The notes beneath the pieces are model-generated. The model did not search any database. It was not told the origin of the DNA and saw only the letters and a list, made by a program, of their open reading frames with translations. A stretch of 48,746 nt of DNA from JASFHF01 sp050123335. GTDB lineage: Bacteria > Pseudomonadota > Gammaproteobacteria > UBA12402. The stretch spans positions 1 to 48,746 of the forward strand of contig JASFHH010000010.1 of assembly GCA_050123335.1 (NCBI GenBank), read 5' to 3'. Of the stretch, positions 1 through 7,188 are shown one piece after another. Every line of letters starts with the position of its first letter. Position 1 is the stretch's first letter. Both the position numbers and the translations under genes were made by a program.

Positions 1-540
1 TACATTAGCAGCGTCCATTGATGCGAAAAATTCTTTACGTGGTTCATCGCAAATAAAACCGTTAGTTACCGCAATGCTTTTAATGCCGAGTTTATGACAC
101 TCGGCAGCGGTATCTACGCAGTATTCCAAAGAAATGATTGGTTCATTATAAGTGTAAGCAACACTTGCGCAGTTATTTTCTTTGGCCATCCTGGCAATAT
201 CTTGTGGTTGTGCTTTTTCGGCAAGCAGATTCATTTCGCGCGCTTTGCTGATTTGCCAATTTTGACAAAATTTGCAAGCTAGATTACAACCTACTGTGCC
301 AAAAGATAAAACAGAAGTTCCGGGTAAAAAATGATTCAATGGTTTTTTTTCTACTGGATCAATACAAAAGCCACTGGCACGGCCGTAGGTGGTTGATACA
401 ATTTGATTGTCGATATTTGCGCGCACAAAACATAAACCTTGCTGATTAGATTTTAATTTGCAATGATGCGGGCATACATCGCATTGTACGCGGCCGTCTT
501 CTAATGCGTGCCAATATTTGGTTGGGTGTGTATTCATCAT
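1..540 (-). CDS. amrS: AmmeMemoRadiSam system radical SAM enzyme AmrS (partial, C-terminus beyond window)
   Basis: The first 180 codons are visible, reading leftwards off the window edge. A radical SAM cluster motif CNLACKFC lies at residues 85-92 (Cys85, Cys89, Cys92), followed by QNW and, near residue 130, YTYNEP, both usual in this family. An extra cysteine set lies at residues 20, 23, 27 and 37. Two adjacent ATG codons (540 and 537) follow an AAGGA ribosome site. In this family the enzyme is encoded with Memo-like AmrB and AMMECR1-like AmrA, both of which are present nearby on the other strand; I know no settled biochemical role for the trio. The promoter is at 621-649, and the leader can form a hairpin (562-569 with 592-599) just before the ribosome site. 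Confidence 0.93.
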   Translation of the reverse strand, partial: MMNTHPTKYWHALEDGRVQCDVCPHHCKLKSNQQGLCFVRANIDNQIVSTTYGRASGFCIDPVEKKPLNHFLPGTSVLSFGTVGCNLACKFCQNWQISKAREMNLLAEKAQPQDIARMAKENNCASVAYTYNEPIISLEYCVDTAAECHKLGIKSIAVTNGFICDEPRKEFFASMDAANV

Positions 541-620
541 TTAAACATCCTTGTAAGGAATAGCATCTTTAGCTAATTACGAAGCGAAAATAAGATGCTT
601 TAAAGATCGGAGCTTTATTT

Positions 621-649
621 ATTATATAGATTCAATAGGAAAAACTCAA
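621..649 (-). promoter_or_regulatory. Predicted sigma70 promoter of amrS
   Basis: Read on the minus strand this is TTGAGT, a 17-base spacer, then TATAAT. It predicts transcription start near 614 and a leader of about 70 bases. The leader contains an 8-bp stem (AGCATCTT with AAGATGCT) ending shortly before the Shine-Dalgarno sequence. Confidence 0.6.
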
Positions 650-746
650 TAATCCAATAAGCAAGCTACTAAGATTCCTGCCAAAAGTACAAACGTATAT
701 TTGATGGGATTTTAATTAAATGGGGGGTTGATGTCTAAGTATGGTG

Positions 747-798
747 ATGCAAATATGTATAATGCATATTTGCATTATACGATTTTGTTTGGTATAAT
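747..798 (+). promoter_or_regulatory. Promoter with overlapping inverted repeats ahead of the ATPase gene
   Basis: Two perfect inverted repeats share bases. ATGCAAATATG (747-757) pairs with 765-775 around a 7-base loop, and GTATAATGCA (757-766) pairs with 771-780 around TATT. They cannot both form at once as hairpins. A good sigma70 promoter, TTGCAT (770-775), 17 bases, TATAAT (793-798), places the repeats on the -35 box. This is the expected arrangement for an operator; the bound protein is unknown, but the downstream gene itself carries a winged-helix domain. Confidence 0.6.
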
Positions 799-841
799 AA
801 AATTGTCTTTCCTAATTTAAAGAAGAATTTAGAGGAAAACT

Positions 842-1963
842 ATGAAACCAAGACACTATTTTCCACTAGGAAAAGCATATGGACAGGCATTCTGTAATCG
901 AGTTATAGAAACAAATCAATTAATTGATAATATGCAAAACGGCAAACATACTTTTTTAGTGGCTCCCAGGCGTTATGGTAAATCTAGTTTATGTGAGAAA
1001 GCAATTGGTTTGATAGATTATCCACATGCCAAATTAGATTTTCATTTAGCGGTTGATGAAAAAGATGTGGAGCGCATTATTATAAATGGCACAACCAAAT
1101 TGATTACAAACTCAATTAGCTCTATAGAAAAATTAGCGCAATTTATAAAGAAATATACGAGAAAATTAAAGCCTAAATTACAAATGGAAATTAAGGGTTT
1201 TTCTCTTGAATTAGAGCTTGAAAGTGATAGCAGTCCTGCTGAAAATATTGCAGATGGTTTGTTGTTGTTAGAAAAACTTCTACAAAAACGTAATAAACAA
1301 GCTGTTATTTTATTAGATGAATTCCAAGAAATTGGTGAAATGAAAGGCGGGAAAAGTATTGAAGGCGCTATAAGACATGCGGCACAAGAAACTAGTAATT
1401 TATCTTTGGTTTTTTCTGGAAGCAATCCACATTTATTAAGAACTATGTTTGAAGGAAAAAGAAGACCATTATATAAATTATGCAGAAAATTGGTATTGGA
1501 TAGAATAGAAAGTAAAGATTATAAAAAACATCTCAATATAGCAGCAAAAATGATGTGGGGAAAACAACTAGAAGTAAACATTTTTGATAGAATAATGGAA
1601 AAAAGCGAACGTCATCCTTATTATGTAAACTATCTTTGCGATATTTTATGGTCTGAAAATAAAAAGTTACCAACATTAAAAGATGTGGATAAGGCATGGA
1701 GTGTAGTCATAGAGGAAGAACGTAGTGATCTGTTAAAAGATTTTTTCGGGTTGTCAGAAAACCAACGAAAATTAATGATGTGCGTTGCCAACCATGGTGG
1801 AACAAGTATTTATTCACATAAGATTTCTAAGGGAATGGATATGCCTGTTGGTTCAATTTCCAGAGTATTAACTGCTTTAATGGAAAAAGATCTTCTTGAA
1901 AAAGCAGGTGATAAATATCGATTTATTGTTCCGGTATATAAAGATTTATTATTAATATCTTAA
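842..1963 (+). CDS. P-loop ATPase with C-terminal winged helix-turn-helix (archaeal-ATPase type)
   Basis: This 373-residue protein has a Walker A-like loop APRRYGKSS at 41-49 (Ala where the first Gly is usual), a Walker B VILLDEF at 155-161 and a sensor-like SGSNPH at 192-197. A C-terminal segment, about 301-365, has the look of a winged helix. The layout resembles the archaeal-type AAA/STAND ATPases found scattered in bacterial accessory DNA; the cellular role of such proteins is mostly unknown. The start is supported by AGAGG six bases upstream. It sits alone between divergent amrS and amrB, has its own promoter, and reads as an insertion into that locus. Assignment to ATPase is firm; anything more specific is inference. 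Confidence 0.8.
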   Translation: MKPRHYFPLGKAYGQAFCNRVIETNQLIDNMQNGKHTFLVAPRRYGKSSLCEKAIGLIDYPHAKLDFHLAVDEKDVERIIINGTTKLITNSISSIEKLAQFIKKYTRKLKPKLQMEIKGFSLELELESDSSPAENIADGLLLLEKLLQKRNKQAVILLDEFQEIGEMKGGKSIEGAIRHAAQETSNLSLVFSGSNPHLLRTMFEGKRRPLYKLCRKLVLDRIESKDYKKHLNIAAKMMWGKQLEVNIFDRIMEKSERHPYYVNYLCDILWSENKKLPTLKDVDKAWSVVIEEERSDLLKDFFGLSENQRKLMMCVANHGGTSIYSHKISKGMDMPVGSISRVLTALMEKDLLEKAGDKYRFIVPVYKDLLLIS

Positions 1964-2011
1964 TTGTTTAGCTATTTATTTTTTTATGCAAGTAAGCTAT
2001 GTTCTTACATA

Positions 2012-2049
2012 ATGGTATGATTTATGATATTATTTATACCATAAATCAT
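2012..2049. repeat. Overlapping inverted repeats upstream of amrB
   Basis: ATGGTAT (2012-2018) pairs with 2036-2042, and ATGATTTATG (2017-2026) pairs perfectly with 2040-2049. As at 747-780, two palindromes overlap so that only one hairpin can form at a time. It ends just before the AGGA ribosome site of amrB, so it may be an operator or a translation-control hairpin. Confidence 0.6.
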
Positions 2050-2061
2050 AAGGAAATTACT

Positions 2062-2859
2062 ATGAAAATTCTTCAAGCTAGTGTGGCAGGGATGTTTTAT
2101 CCAAATGATCCCAAAGAATTGCGTGAAATGATCCAAAAAATGCTAGCTGCTGCTGACGCAACTTTGCCTGTTCCTAAAGCAATTATCGCGCCGCATGCCG
2201 GGTATGTTTATTCCGGATCGACTGCGGCGGCAGTTTATGCTTGTCTGCATCGCGCAAAACAACGAATTAAGCGGGTGGTTTTGCTTGGACCGGCACATCG
2301 TTATCCGTTTCGAGGTTTGGCAATGACTGATGCTGATTATTTTGCAACTCCTTTGGGCGAAATTGCGATTGATAAAAATGTACCATCGCAAGTGCAAATT
2401 ATCAATGAGGCTTATTACGGTGAAAATTCTTTAGAAACGCAATTGCCGTTTTTGCAGGAAGTGTTGGAAGATTTTAAATTGATACCGATTTTAGTTGGGG
2501 ATGTAGATAATGCACAAATTGTAGAAGTGTTGGAAAAATTGTGGGGTGGTAAAGAGACTTTAATCGTAATCAGTTCTGATTTGAGTCATTTTTTAGATTA
2601 TGATACTGCAAAAAATATCGATGCAGCAACGATTGATGCAATTTTAAATTTACAACCGCAGGAAATAGGGTATGAACAAGCTTGTGGGCGCAAAGCGATT
2701 AACGCTTTGTTAACTGTTGCGGTTGATAAAAAATTAAAACCAAAATTAATTACTGCATGTAGTTCGGGCGATACAGCTGGAGCTAAGGATGCAGTGGTAG
2801 GTTACGCAGGATTTCATTTTTACGCAGAGGGCGATTTAAATTGCTCTAATTTGGCTTAA
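2062..2859 (+). CDS. amrB: AmmeMemoRadiSam system protein B (Memo family)
   Basis: This 265-residue Memo-family protein begins MKILQASVAGMFYP, the typical opening. The conserved metal-pocket residues are visible: His45 in APHAGYVYSG, His79 in GPAHR and Cys233 in TACSSGD, matching the human MEMO1 His49/His81/Cys244 set, plus His176 in SSDLSHF. I chose ATG 2062 over in-frame upstream codons because AGGA lies seven bases before it and the family aligns from here. Memo proteins resemble non-haem iron dioxygenases and human MEMO1 binds metal; the bacterial substrate is not known. The last 30 bases of the gene lie inside a nested inverted repeat. Confidence 0.94.
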   Translation: MKILQASVAGMFYPNDPKELREMIQKMLAAADATLPVPKAIIAPHAGYVYSGSTAAAVYACLHRAKQRIKRVVLLGPAHRYPFRGLAMTDADYFATPLGEIAIDKNVPSQVQIINEAYYGENSLETQLPFLQEVLEDFKLIPILVGDVDNAQIVEVLEKLWGGKETLIVISSDLSHFLDYDTAKNIDAATIDAILNLQPQEIGYEQACGRKAINALLTVAVDKKLKPKLITACSSGDTAGAKDAVVGYAGFHFYAEGDLNCSNLA

Positions 2860-2908
2860 TGCGAAATTTATTTCGCATTAAGCCAAATCTGTCGCTTTTT
2901 AAATCGCC
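2830..2908. repeat. Nested inverted repeat spanning the end of amrB
   Basis: A 19-bp perfect stem (2849-2867 with 2870-2888) has only a 2-base loop, and an outer 11-bp stem (2830-2840 with 2898-2908) encloses it. The amrB stop codon at 2857-2859 is inside the left arm. No T-run follows, so it is not a classic terminator. Confidence 0.8.
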
Positions 2909-2918
2909 TAGCTTCGCC

Positions 2919-3018
2919 TTTTTTGCAATCTCTGCGTTACAGCGTTTTCTGCGGATGCTCATTTATTATTTATAAACTCCGCTCCGCAGAAAACGCTGCG
3001 CCTTGATCTTGCAAAAAA
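2919..3018. repeat. Second nested inverted repeat between amrB and amrA
   Basis: CAGCGTTTTCTGCGG (2940-2954) pairs perfectly with 2984-2998, and TTTTTTGCAA (2919-2928) with 3009-3018, giving a long imperfect hairpin. Together with 2830-2908 it fills most of the gap between amrB and amrA. Confidence 0.75.
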
Positions 3019-3076
3019 TGCTCGTCTGCGTTATATAGAAGACGATTTTATGTGGCTTTGATTTGGGAGGTTTTTT

Positions 3077-3640
3077 ATGGCTGAGTATTCTATGTCTGAA
3101 AGAAAAGTTTTATTGCAAGTAGCACGTGATGCAATTGCTTATTCTTTAAAACATCATATGCACATGCGGCTTGATATAAACAAATATGCAAAACATTTAC
3201 TGGAGCAAAAAGCTTGTTTTGTAACATTGCAAATTAATCATAATTTGCGTGGATGCATTGGTACTTTAGTTGCATATCAACCGTTAATTGTAGATGTAGC
3301 ACATAATGCAAGTGCTGCTGCTTTTGCTGATCCGCGATTTCCTGGAATTACTGAAACGGAATTTGAACAGCTTAGTATTCATATCTCAATATTGAGTAAA
3401 CCAGAGCTAATGCATTTTGAATCAGAAGATGATTTGCTTAGGCAAATTCGTCCAGGAGTAGATGGCTTAATTTTATCCGATGGGCAATATGAAGGAACTT
3501 TTTTACCATCAGTATGGGAATCACTGCCTGATCCTAAACAATTTTTAACCCATCTTAAAATGAAAGCAGGATTGGCTCCAGATTACTGGTCTGATACTAT
3601 AAAAGTAGAAAGATATACTGTGGAATTAATAGAATGTTGA
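3077..3640 (+). CDS. amrA: AmmeMemoRadiSam system protein A (AMMECR1 domain)
   Basis: This 187-residue protein consists of one AMMECR1 domain. The hallmark LRGCIGTL is at residues 57-64, followed by FADPRFPGIT, a phrase typical of the family. A GGGAGG ribosome site precedes the ATG. The family is found from archaea to man and bacterial members are usually encoded with a Memo protein and a radical SAM enzyme, as here. The reaction is unknown; the conserved RGC(I/V)G motif suggests a catalytic or metal-binding site (family knowledge, not visible function). A hairpin follows the stop codon. Confidence 0.93.
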   Translation: MAEYSMSERKVLLQVARDAIAYSLKHHMHMRLDINKYAKHLLEQKACFVTLQINHNLRGCIGTLVAYQPLIVDVAHNASAAAFADPRFPGITETEFEQLSIHISILSKPELMHFESEDDLLRQIRPGVDGLILSDGQYEGTFLPSVWESLPDPKQFLTHLKMKAGLAPDYWSDTIKVERYTVELIEC

Positions 3641-3641
3641 C

Positions 3642-3699
3642 GGGACGCGAGCTATTACATAATTACACGCGTAGCGTGTAATATGTAAAGCTCCGTCCC
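3642..3699. repeat. Long hairpin after amrA
   Basis: GGGAC at 3642 and GTCCC ending at 3699 close a stem that continues inwards almost without break to an ACACGC/GCGTGT core around a GTA loop, with one bulge. It could stall or end transcription but lacks a T-run. Nothing else is seen between amrA and pilT. Confidence 0.65.
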
Positions 3700-3771
3700 T
3701 CTGAGATCTGGTTAAAAACTGAGATACATGTCGAATGGTGAAGTTACGTATAAGTTAAAAAAAGAGTATTT

Positions 3772-4797
3772 ATGAATATCGAAAAATTACTAGCTTTTGC
3801 TATCGAAAATAACGCATCTGATTTGCATTTGTCATCTGGAAGATTGCCGTTAATTCGGGTTGATGGTGATTTATTACCAATAGAGAATGCACAAGAAATC
3901 AAACATGAAATTTTACTGGAATCATTAAAAAAAATTTTGCCGCCAAAACGCTATGAAGATTTATTTAAAAATTTTGAAGTTGATTTATCGTTATCTTTTC
4001 CTAATTTGCAAGCTAGATTTCGTGTGAATGTTTTTTTTCAGTTACATGGAGTAAGTGTAGCTTTTCGTGTTATTCCGCTAAAAATTGCAACTCTTGAGGA
4101 ATTGTGCATGCCAAAAGTTTTGTATGATTTAACGCGATTGCCTCATGGGCTGATATTAGTTACTGGTCCGACTGGGTGCGGAAAAAGCACTACGCTCGCG
4201 GCGATGATTGATCATATTAACAAAAATCGTTCGTGCCATATTGTTACGATTGAAGATCCAATTGAATTTGTTTATCAAAAATCAGCAGGTTTGTTACAGC
4301 AACGGGAAGTGCATCAACAAACTAAGAGTTTTTCTAATGCGTTACGTGCAGCATTGCGTGAAGATCCGGACGTAATTTTAGTTGGAGAAATGCGTGATTT
4401 AGAGACTATTCGATTGGCGATTACTGCTGCAGAAACAGGACATTTAGTGTTTGCAACTTTGCATACTAATTCAGCTGCAAAAGCAATTAACCGTATTATT
4501 GATGTATTTCCAGTCGGTGAAAAAGAATTGATTCGTACAATGTTGTCTGAATCATTGCAGGCGGTTGTTGCGCAGCGATTATTTAAAAGAAAAGGCAAGG
4601 GTAGGGTTGCTGCACAAGAAATTATGTTGTGTAATCTGGCAATTCGTAACTTAATTCGTGAAAACAAAGTGCCACAGATTGAATCAGTAATTCAAACTGG
4701 TAAAGTCGAGGGTATGCAGACTTTGAAAGATAGTATTCAGAAATTGGTTTCTGAAAATATTGTAAATGCTGCATCAGTTGAGCACCTTATGTGCTAA
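3772..4797 (+). CDS. pilT: Type IV pilus retraction ATPase PilT
   Basis: The 341 residues show the full PilT order: N-terminal domain opening with SDLHLSSG (16-23), Walker A GPTGCGKST (132-140), Asp box TIEDPIEF (159-166), Walker B VILVGEMRD (201-209), His box GHLVFATLHTN (223-233) and the retraction signature AIRNLIRE (290-297). This motor depolymerises type IV pili at the inner membrane. No other pilus gene is in the window, so pilT stands alone here, between amrA and rodZ. Length is normal for the family. The last motif favours PilT over PilB or PilU. Confidence 0.93.
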   Translation: MNIEKLLAFAIENNASDLHLSSGRLPLIRVDGDLLPIENAQEIKHEILLESLKKILPPKRYEDLFKNFEVDLSLSFPNLQARFRVNVFFQLHGVSVAFRVIPLKIATLEELCMPKVLYDLTRLPHGLILVTGPTGCGKSTTLAAMIDHINKNRSCHIVTIEDPIEFVYQKSAGLLQQREVHQQTKSFSNALRAALREDPDVILVGEMRDLETIRLAITAAETGHLVFATLHTNSAAKAINRIIDVFPVGEKELIRTMLSESLQAVVAQRLFKRKGKGRVAAQEIMLCNLAIRNLIRENKVPQIESVIQTGKVEGMQTLKDSIQKLVSENIVNAASVEHLMC

Positions 4798-4828
4798 TTG
4801 CCAGTGAGGTTGCGAAATTTATAGGCAT

Positions 4829-4961
4829 ACTAATGATCTGCTGTTAAATTGGAACTCGCGATTTTACAACCAGCTTGTTTTTGTAAAATCGCGAGTCAGC
4901 AAGCATGAAAGTAACTAAAAAAGAACACAGATTTATCATGCGCGGTAGCTGCCACAGAAAT
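4829..4961 (+). repeat. Dispersed hairpin element, copy A
   Basis: The core is a 16-bp perfect inverted repeat (4854-4869 with 4881-4896) around an 11-base loop. Flanking bases on both sides recur at 26.7-27.0 kb: the left flank TGCTGTTAAATTGGAACT in copy B, and a 27-base stretch (4935-4961) identical in reverse orientation in copy C (26868-26894). It fills the pilT-rodZ gap and has no coding potential. Confidence 0.85.
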
Positions 4962-4994
4962 CTAATAATTGGCAAAAGTACTTAATAATAAAAC

Positions 4995-5036
4995 TTGATT
5001 ACCGTGAGTAAGATAAGTACACTTTAAAAAGTGTAC
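4995..5036 (+). promoter_or_regulatory. Predicted rodZ promoter with palindromic operator
   Basis: TTGATT (4995-5000), a 17-base spacer and TACACT (5018-5023) form a plausible sigma70 promoter. A 20-base palindrome, GTACACTTT-AA-AAAGTGTAC (5017-5036), covers the -10 box and predicted start site, an arrangement expected of a repressor site. The binding protein is unknown; RodZ itself has a helix-turn-helix domain. Confidence 0.5.
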
Positions 5037-5059
5037 AATTGTATGGTTGGAGAAATATT

Positions 5060-5635
5060 ATGCAAAACATGGATGAAGAAGTAAGCTTAGGCAGATTGTT
5101 GCGTGAGGCGCGTGAAAGCAAAGGTATGAGTATTGAGACCGTGGCAAATGAATTGCATGTTTCTACATCAATTATCAGGATGATAGAGAGTGATGAATAT
5201 GATTTAAGTGCAAAAGACTCGGTGTTTATGCGGGGTTATATTAGGTTATATGCGCGTTTGGTTAATTTATCTGAGGACGAAGTTGGTGATGTGTTTCGAA
5301 GTTTAGGTTTGGTAGCTGAAGTGAGGAAAATACCAAAACGGGAAGCAATTAAAATCAAACAAGTTTCTTTCAAAGATAAACCAGTAAAATTAATTACTAA
5401 TTTTGTTATTATTATATTGGTGATTTTGTTATTAATTTGGTGGTATTCGCATTTTGTTGCTAATAATAGCAAAGCTGCGCAGTCTCCAGTGGTTGTTACC
5501 GAACAACCGGCAAGCAGCAGTCAAACCAGTGTTAGCACGCCGCAGCCTAAAGTTCAAGAGAATAAGCCAGTAAAGAATAATGCTGTAACCAATGAAGCTA
5601 ATTCATGGCATAATCCGGATGAAATTAGTGAGTAA
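5060..5635 (+). CDS. rodZ: Cell-shape protein RodZ, short form
   Basis: The cytoplasmic helix-turn-helix domain (about residues 8-85; LGRLLREARESKGMS then VFMRGYIRLYARLVNL) matches RodZ, which links MreB filaments to the inner membrane. One membrane helix is at about 112-130, followed by a 60-residue Ser/Thr/Pro/Asn-rich tail. The protein has 191 residues, well below the roughly 330 of E. coli RodZ, and lacks the folded periplasmic DUF4115 domain. The start at 5060 is set by GGAG seven bases upstream; a TTG at 5039 is less likely. hisS begins two bases after its stop, so the two are probably cotranscribed. mreBCD lies 13 kb away. Confidence 0.85.
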   Translation: MQNMDEEVSLGRLLREARESKGMSIETVANELHVSTSIIRMIESDEYDLSAKDSVFMRGYIRLYARLVNLSEDEVGDVFRSLGLVAEVRKIPKREAIKIKQVSFKDKPVKLITNFVIIILVILLLIWWYSHFVANNSKAAQSPVVVTEQPASSSQTSVSTPQPKVQENKPVKNNAVTNEANSWHNPDEISE

Positions 5636-5637
5636 TT

Positions 5638-6921
5638 ATGAATAATAAAATTCAAGCAGTCCGTGGAATGAGTGATATTTTGCCGGAGCAAAGTGCGGTT
5701 TGGCAATATGTAGAACAACAATTGAGCCAGATAGCTTCTAGTTATGGTTATTCTGAGATTCGTTTTCCGATTTTAGAAAATACGCAATTATTTAAACGTT
5801 CTGTTGGTGATGTTACTGATATTGTTGAAAAGGAGATGTATACCTTTGAGGATCGTAGCGGTGACAATTTGACTTTGCGTCCGGAAGGGACTGCTGGTTG
5901 CGTGCGGGCGGGAATTGAGCATGGTTTGCTTTATAATCAGCAGCAGCGTGTTTGGTATCTTGGGCCTTTTTTTCGTCATGAAAAACCTCAAAAAGGTCGT
6001 TATCGTCAGTTTTATCAATTTGGGGTTGAAGCATTTGGTATGGTAGGTCCTGAAACTGATGCAGAATTGATTTTGATGACGGCGCGCATGTGGAAAAAAT
6101 TGGGAATAATGGAACATGTGACATTACAGCTTAATTCTTTGGGTTCAGTGGAAACCCGGGCGATTTATCGGGAAAAATTAGTAGAATATTTTTCTACGTG
6201 TTTAGATCAATTAGATGAAGATAGCAGGCGTCGCTTACAAACCAATCCATTACGAATTTTAGACAGCAAGAATCCTAGCATGCAGCAGTTGTTATTAGAT
6301 GCGCCAAAAATTTTAGATGTGCTGGATGAGGAATCAGAGCAGCATTTTGAAGAGCTATGTGCAATTTTAAATGAAGCAGGAGTTAAAACGGTAATTAATC
6401 CGCGTTTGGTTAGAGGTTTAGATTATTATACTGGTACAGTCTTTGAATGGATAACCGAGTCTCAAGGTGCGCAGAATGCTGTGTGTGCTGGCGGCAGATT
6501 CAATGATTTAGTAGAGCAATTGGGGGGTAAAGCAACACCTGCGTGTGGTTTTGCGATGGGTTTGGAACGATTAATTGCAATGCTTGCGGAATTGAAATTA
6601 TTGCCGCAATTGTCATCGGTGCCTGATGTTTATTTAGTAATGGTTGGTGAAGGCACGGTGCAGGCTGGTATGTTGTTAGCTGAAAAATTGCGTGATGAGT
6701 TGCCGAGTTTGCGTTTAATTACTAATGGCGGTGGCGGTAATTTTAAAAGTCAGTTCAAACGGGCTGATAAGAGTGGTGCGCGTCTTGCCTTGATTTTGGG
6801 GAATGAAGAATTATTGGCTCAGAAAATAGCAATAAAATATTTGCGTGAAGACAAGCCCCAAGAATCCGTTTTAATTTCAAATTTACCTCAGTTTTTACAA
6901 TCAGTTACCGTAAAAAATTAA
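5638..6921 (+). CDS. hisS: Histidine-tRNA ligase
   Basis: This 427-residue class II synthetase charges tRNA-His. Motif 2 is around FFRHEKPQKGRYRQFYQFGVE (111-131), the histidine-specific loop VRGLDYYTGTVFEW follows in the middle of the protein, and motif 3 is CGFAMGLERL. A C-terminal anticodon-binding domain begins near VYLVMVGEG. It follows rodZ by two bases in the conserved rodZ-hisS-yfgM-bamB-der order, but ispG, often between rodZ and hisS, is absent. A nested hairpin lies downstream. Confidence 0.97.
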   Translation: MNNKIQAVRGMSDILPEQSAVWQYVEQQLSQIASSYGYSEIRFPILENTQLFKRSVGDVTDIVEKEMYTFEDRSGDNLTLRPEGTAGCVRAGIEHGLLYNQQQRVWYLGPFFRHEKPQKGRYRQFYQFGVEAFGMVGPETDAELILMTARMWKKLGIMEHVTLQLNSLGSVETRAIYREKLVEYFSTCLDQLDEDSRRRLQTNPLRILDSKNPSMQQLLLDAPKILDVLDEESEQHFEELCAILNEAGVKTVINPRLVRGLDYYTGTVFEWITESQGAQNAVCAGGRFNDLVEQLGGKATPACGFAMGLERLIAMLAELKLLPQLSSVPDVYLVMVGEGTVQAGMLLAEKLRDELPSLRLITNGGGGNFKSQFKRADKSGARLALILGNEELLAQKIAIKYLREDKPQESVLISNLPQFLQSVTVKN

Positions 6922-6950
6922 ATTTTATTTCAATATTTTTTAGTGTTTTA

Positions 6951-7098
6951 GTGTGCCTTTCGGCGAGCTTGTTTGCAAACACGCCTCAGCTGATTTTTCT
7001 AAACTGACAAGAGAAAAATCAGCTGGCACATCCCTGTGTGGCTTCGTTCGGGGCGTCCTGCCCCTCAAGAGTTTGCAAACAAGCTCCCCTCGGCACAC
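6951..7098. repeat. About 150-bp nested inverted repeat between hisS and yfgM
   Basis: Three nested perfect stems are visible: GTGTGCC (6951-6957 with 7092-7098), GAGCTTGTTTGCAAAC (6965-6980 with 7071-7086) and CAGCTGATTTTTCT (6987-7000 with 7012-7025). The inner part is GC-richer than its surroundings. An open frame across it is a by-product of the repeat. It may be a REP/MITE-like element; no second copy of this sequence is in the window. Confidence 0.8.
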
Positions 7099-7188
7099 AC
7101 ATATTGATTGCGAAATCTTTAATTCTACACAATCAGTCAGAATCGTTTATAATATGCCGATAATTCTTCATTTGGACGGGAGACATAC

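Noticed and set aside
842..3640. CRISPR-like array from the many hairpins around the amr genes
   Set aside because: The repeats are inverted and differ from one another; there are no regularly spaced direct repeats.
3642..3699. Rho-independent terminator after amrA
   Set aside because: The hairpin is strong but no T-run follows on either strand, so it is listed only as a repeat.
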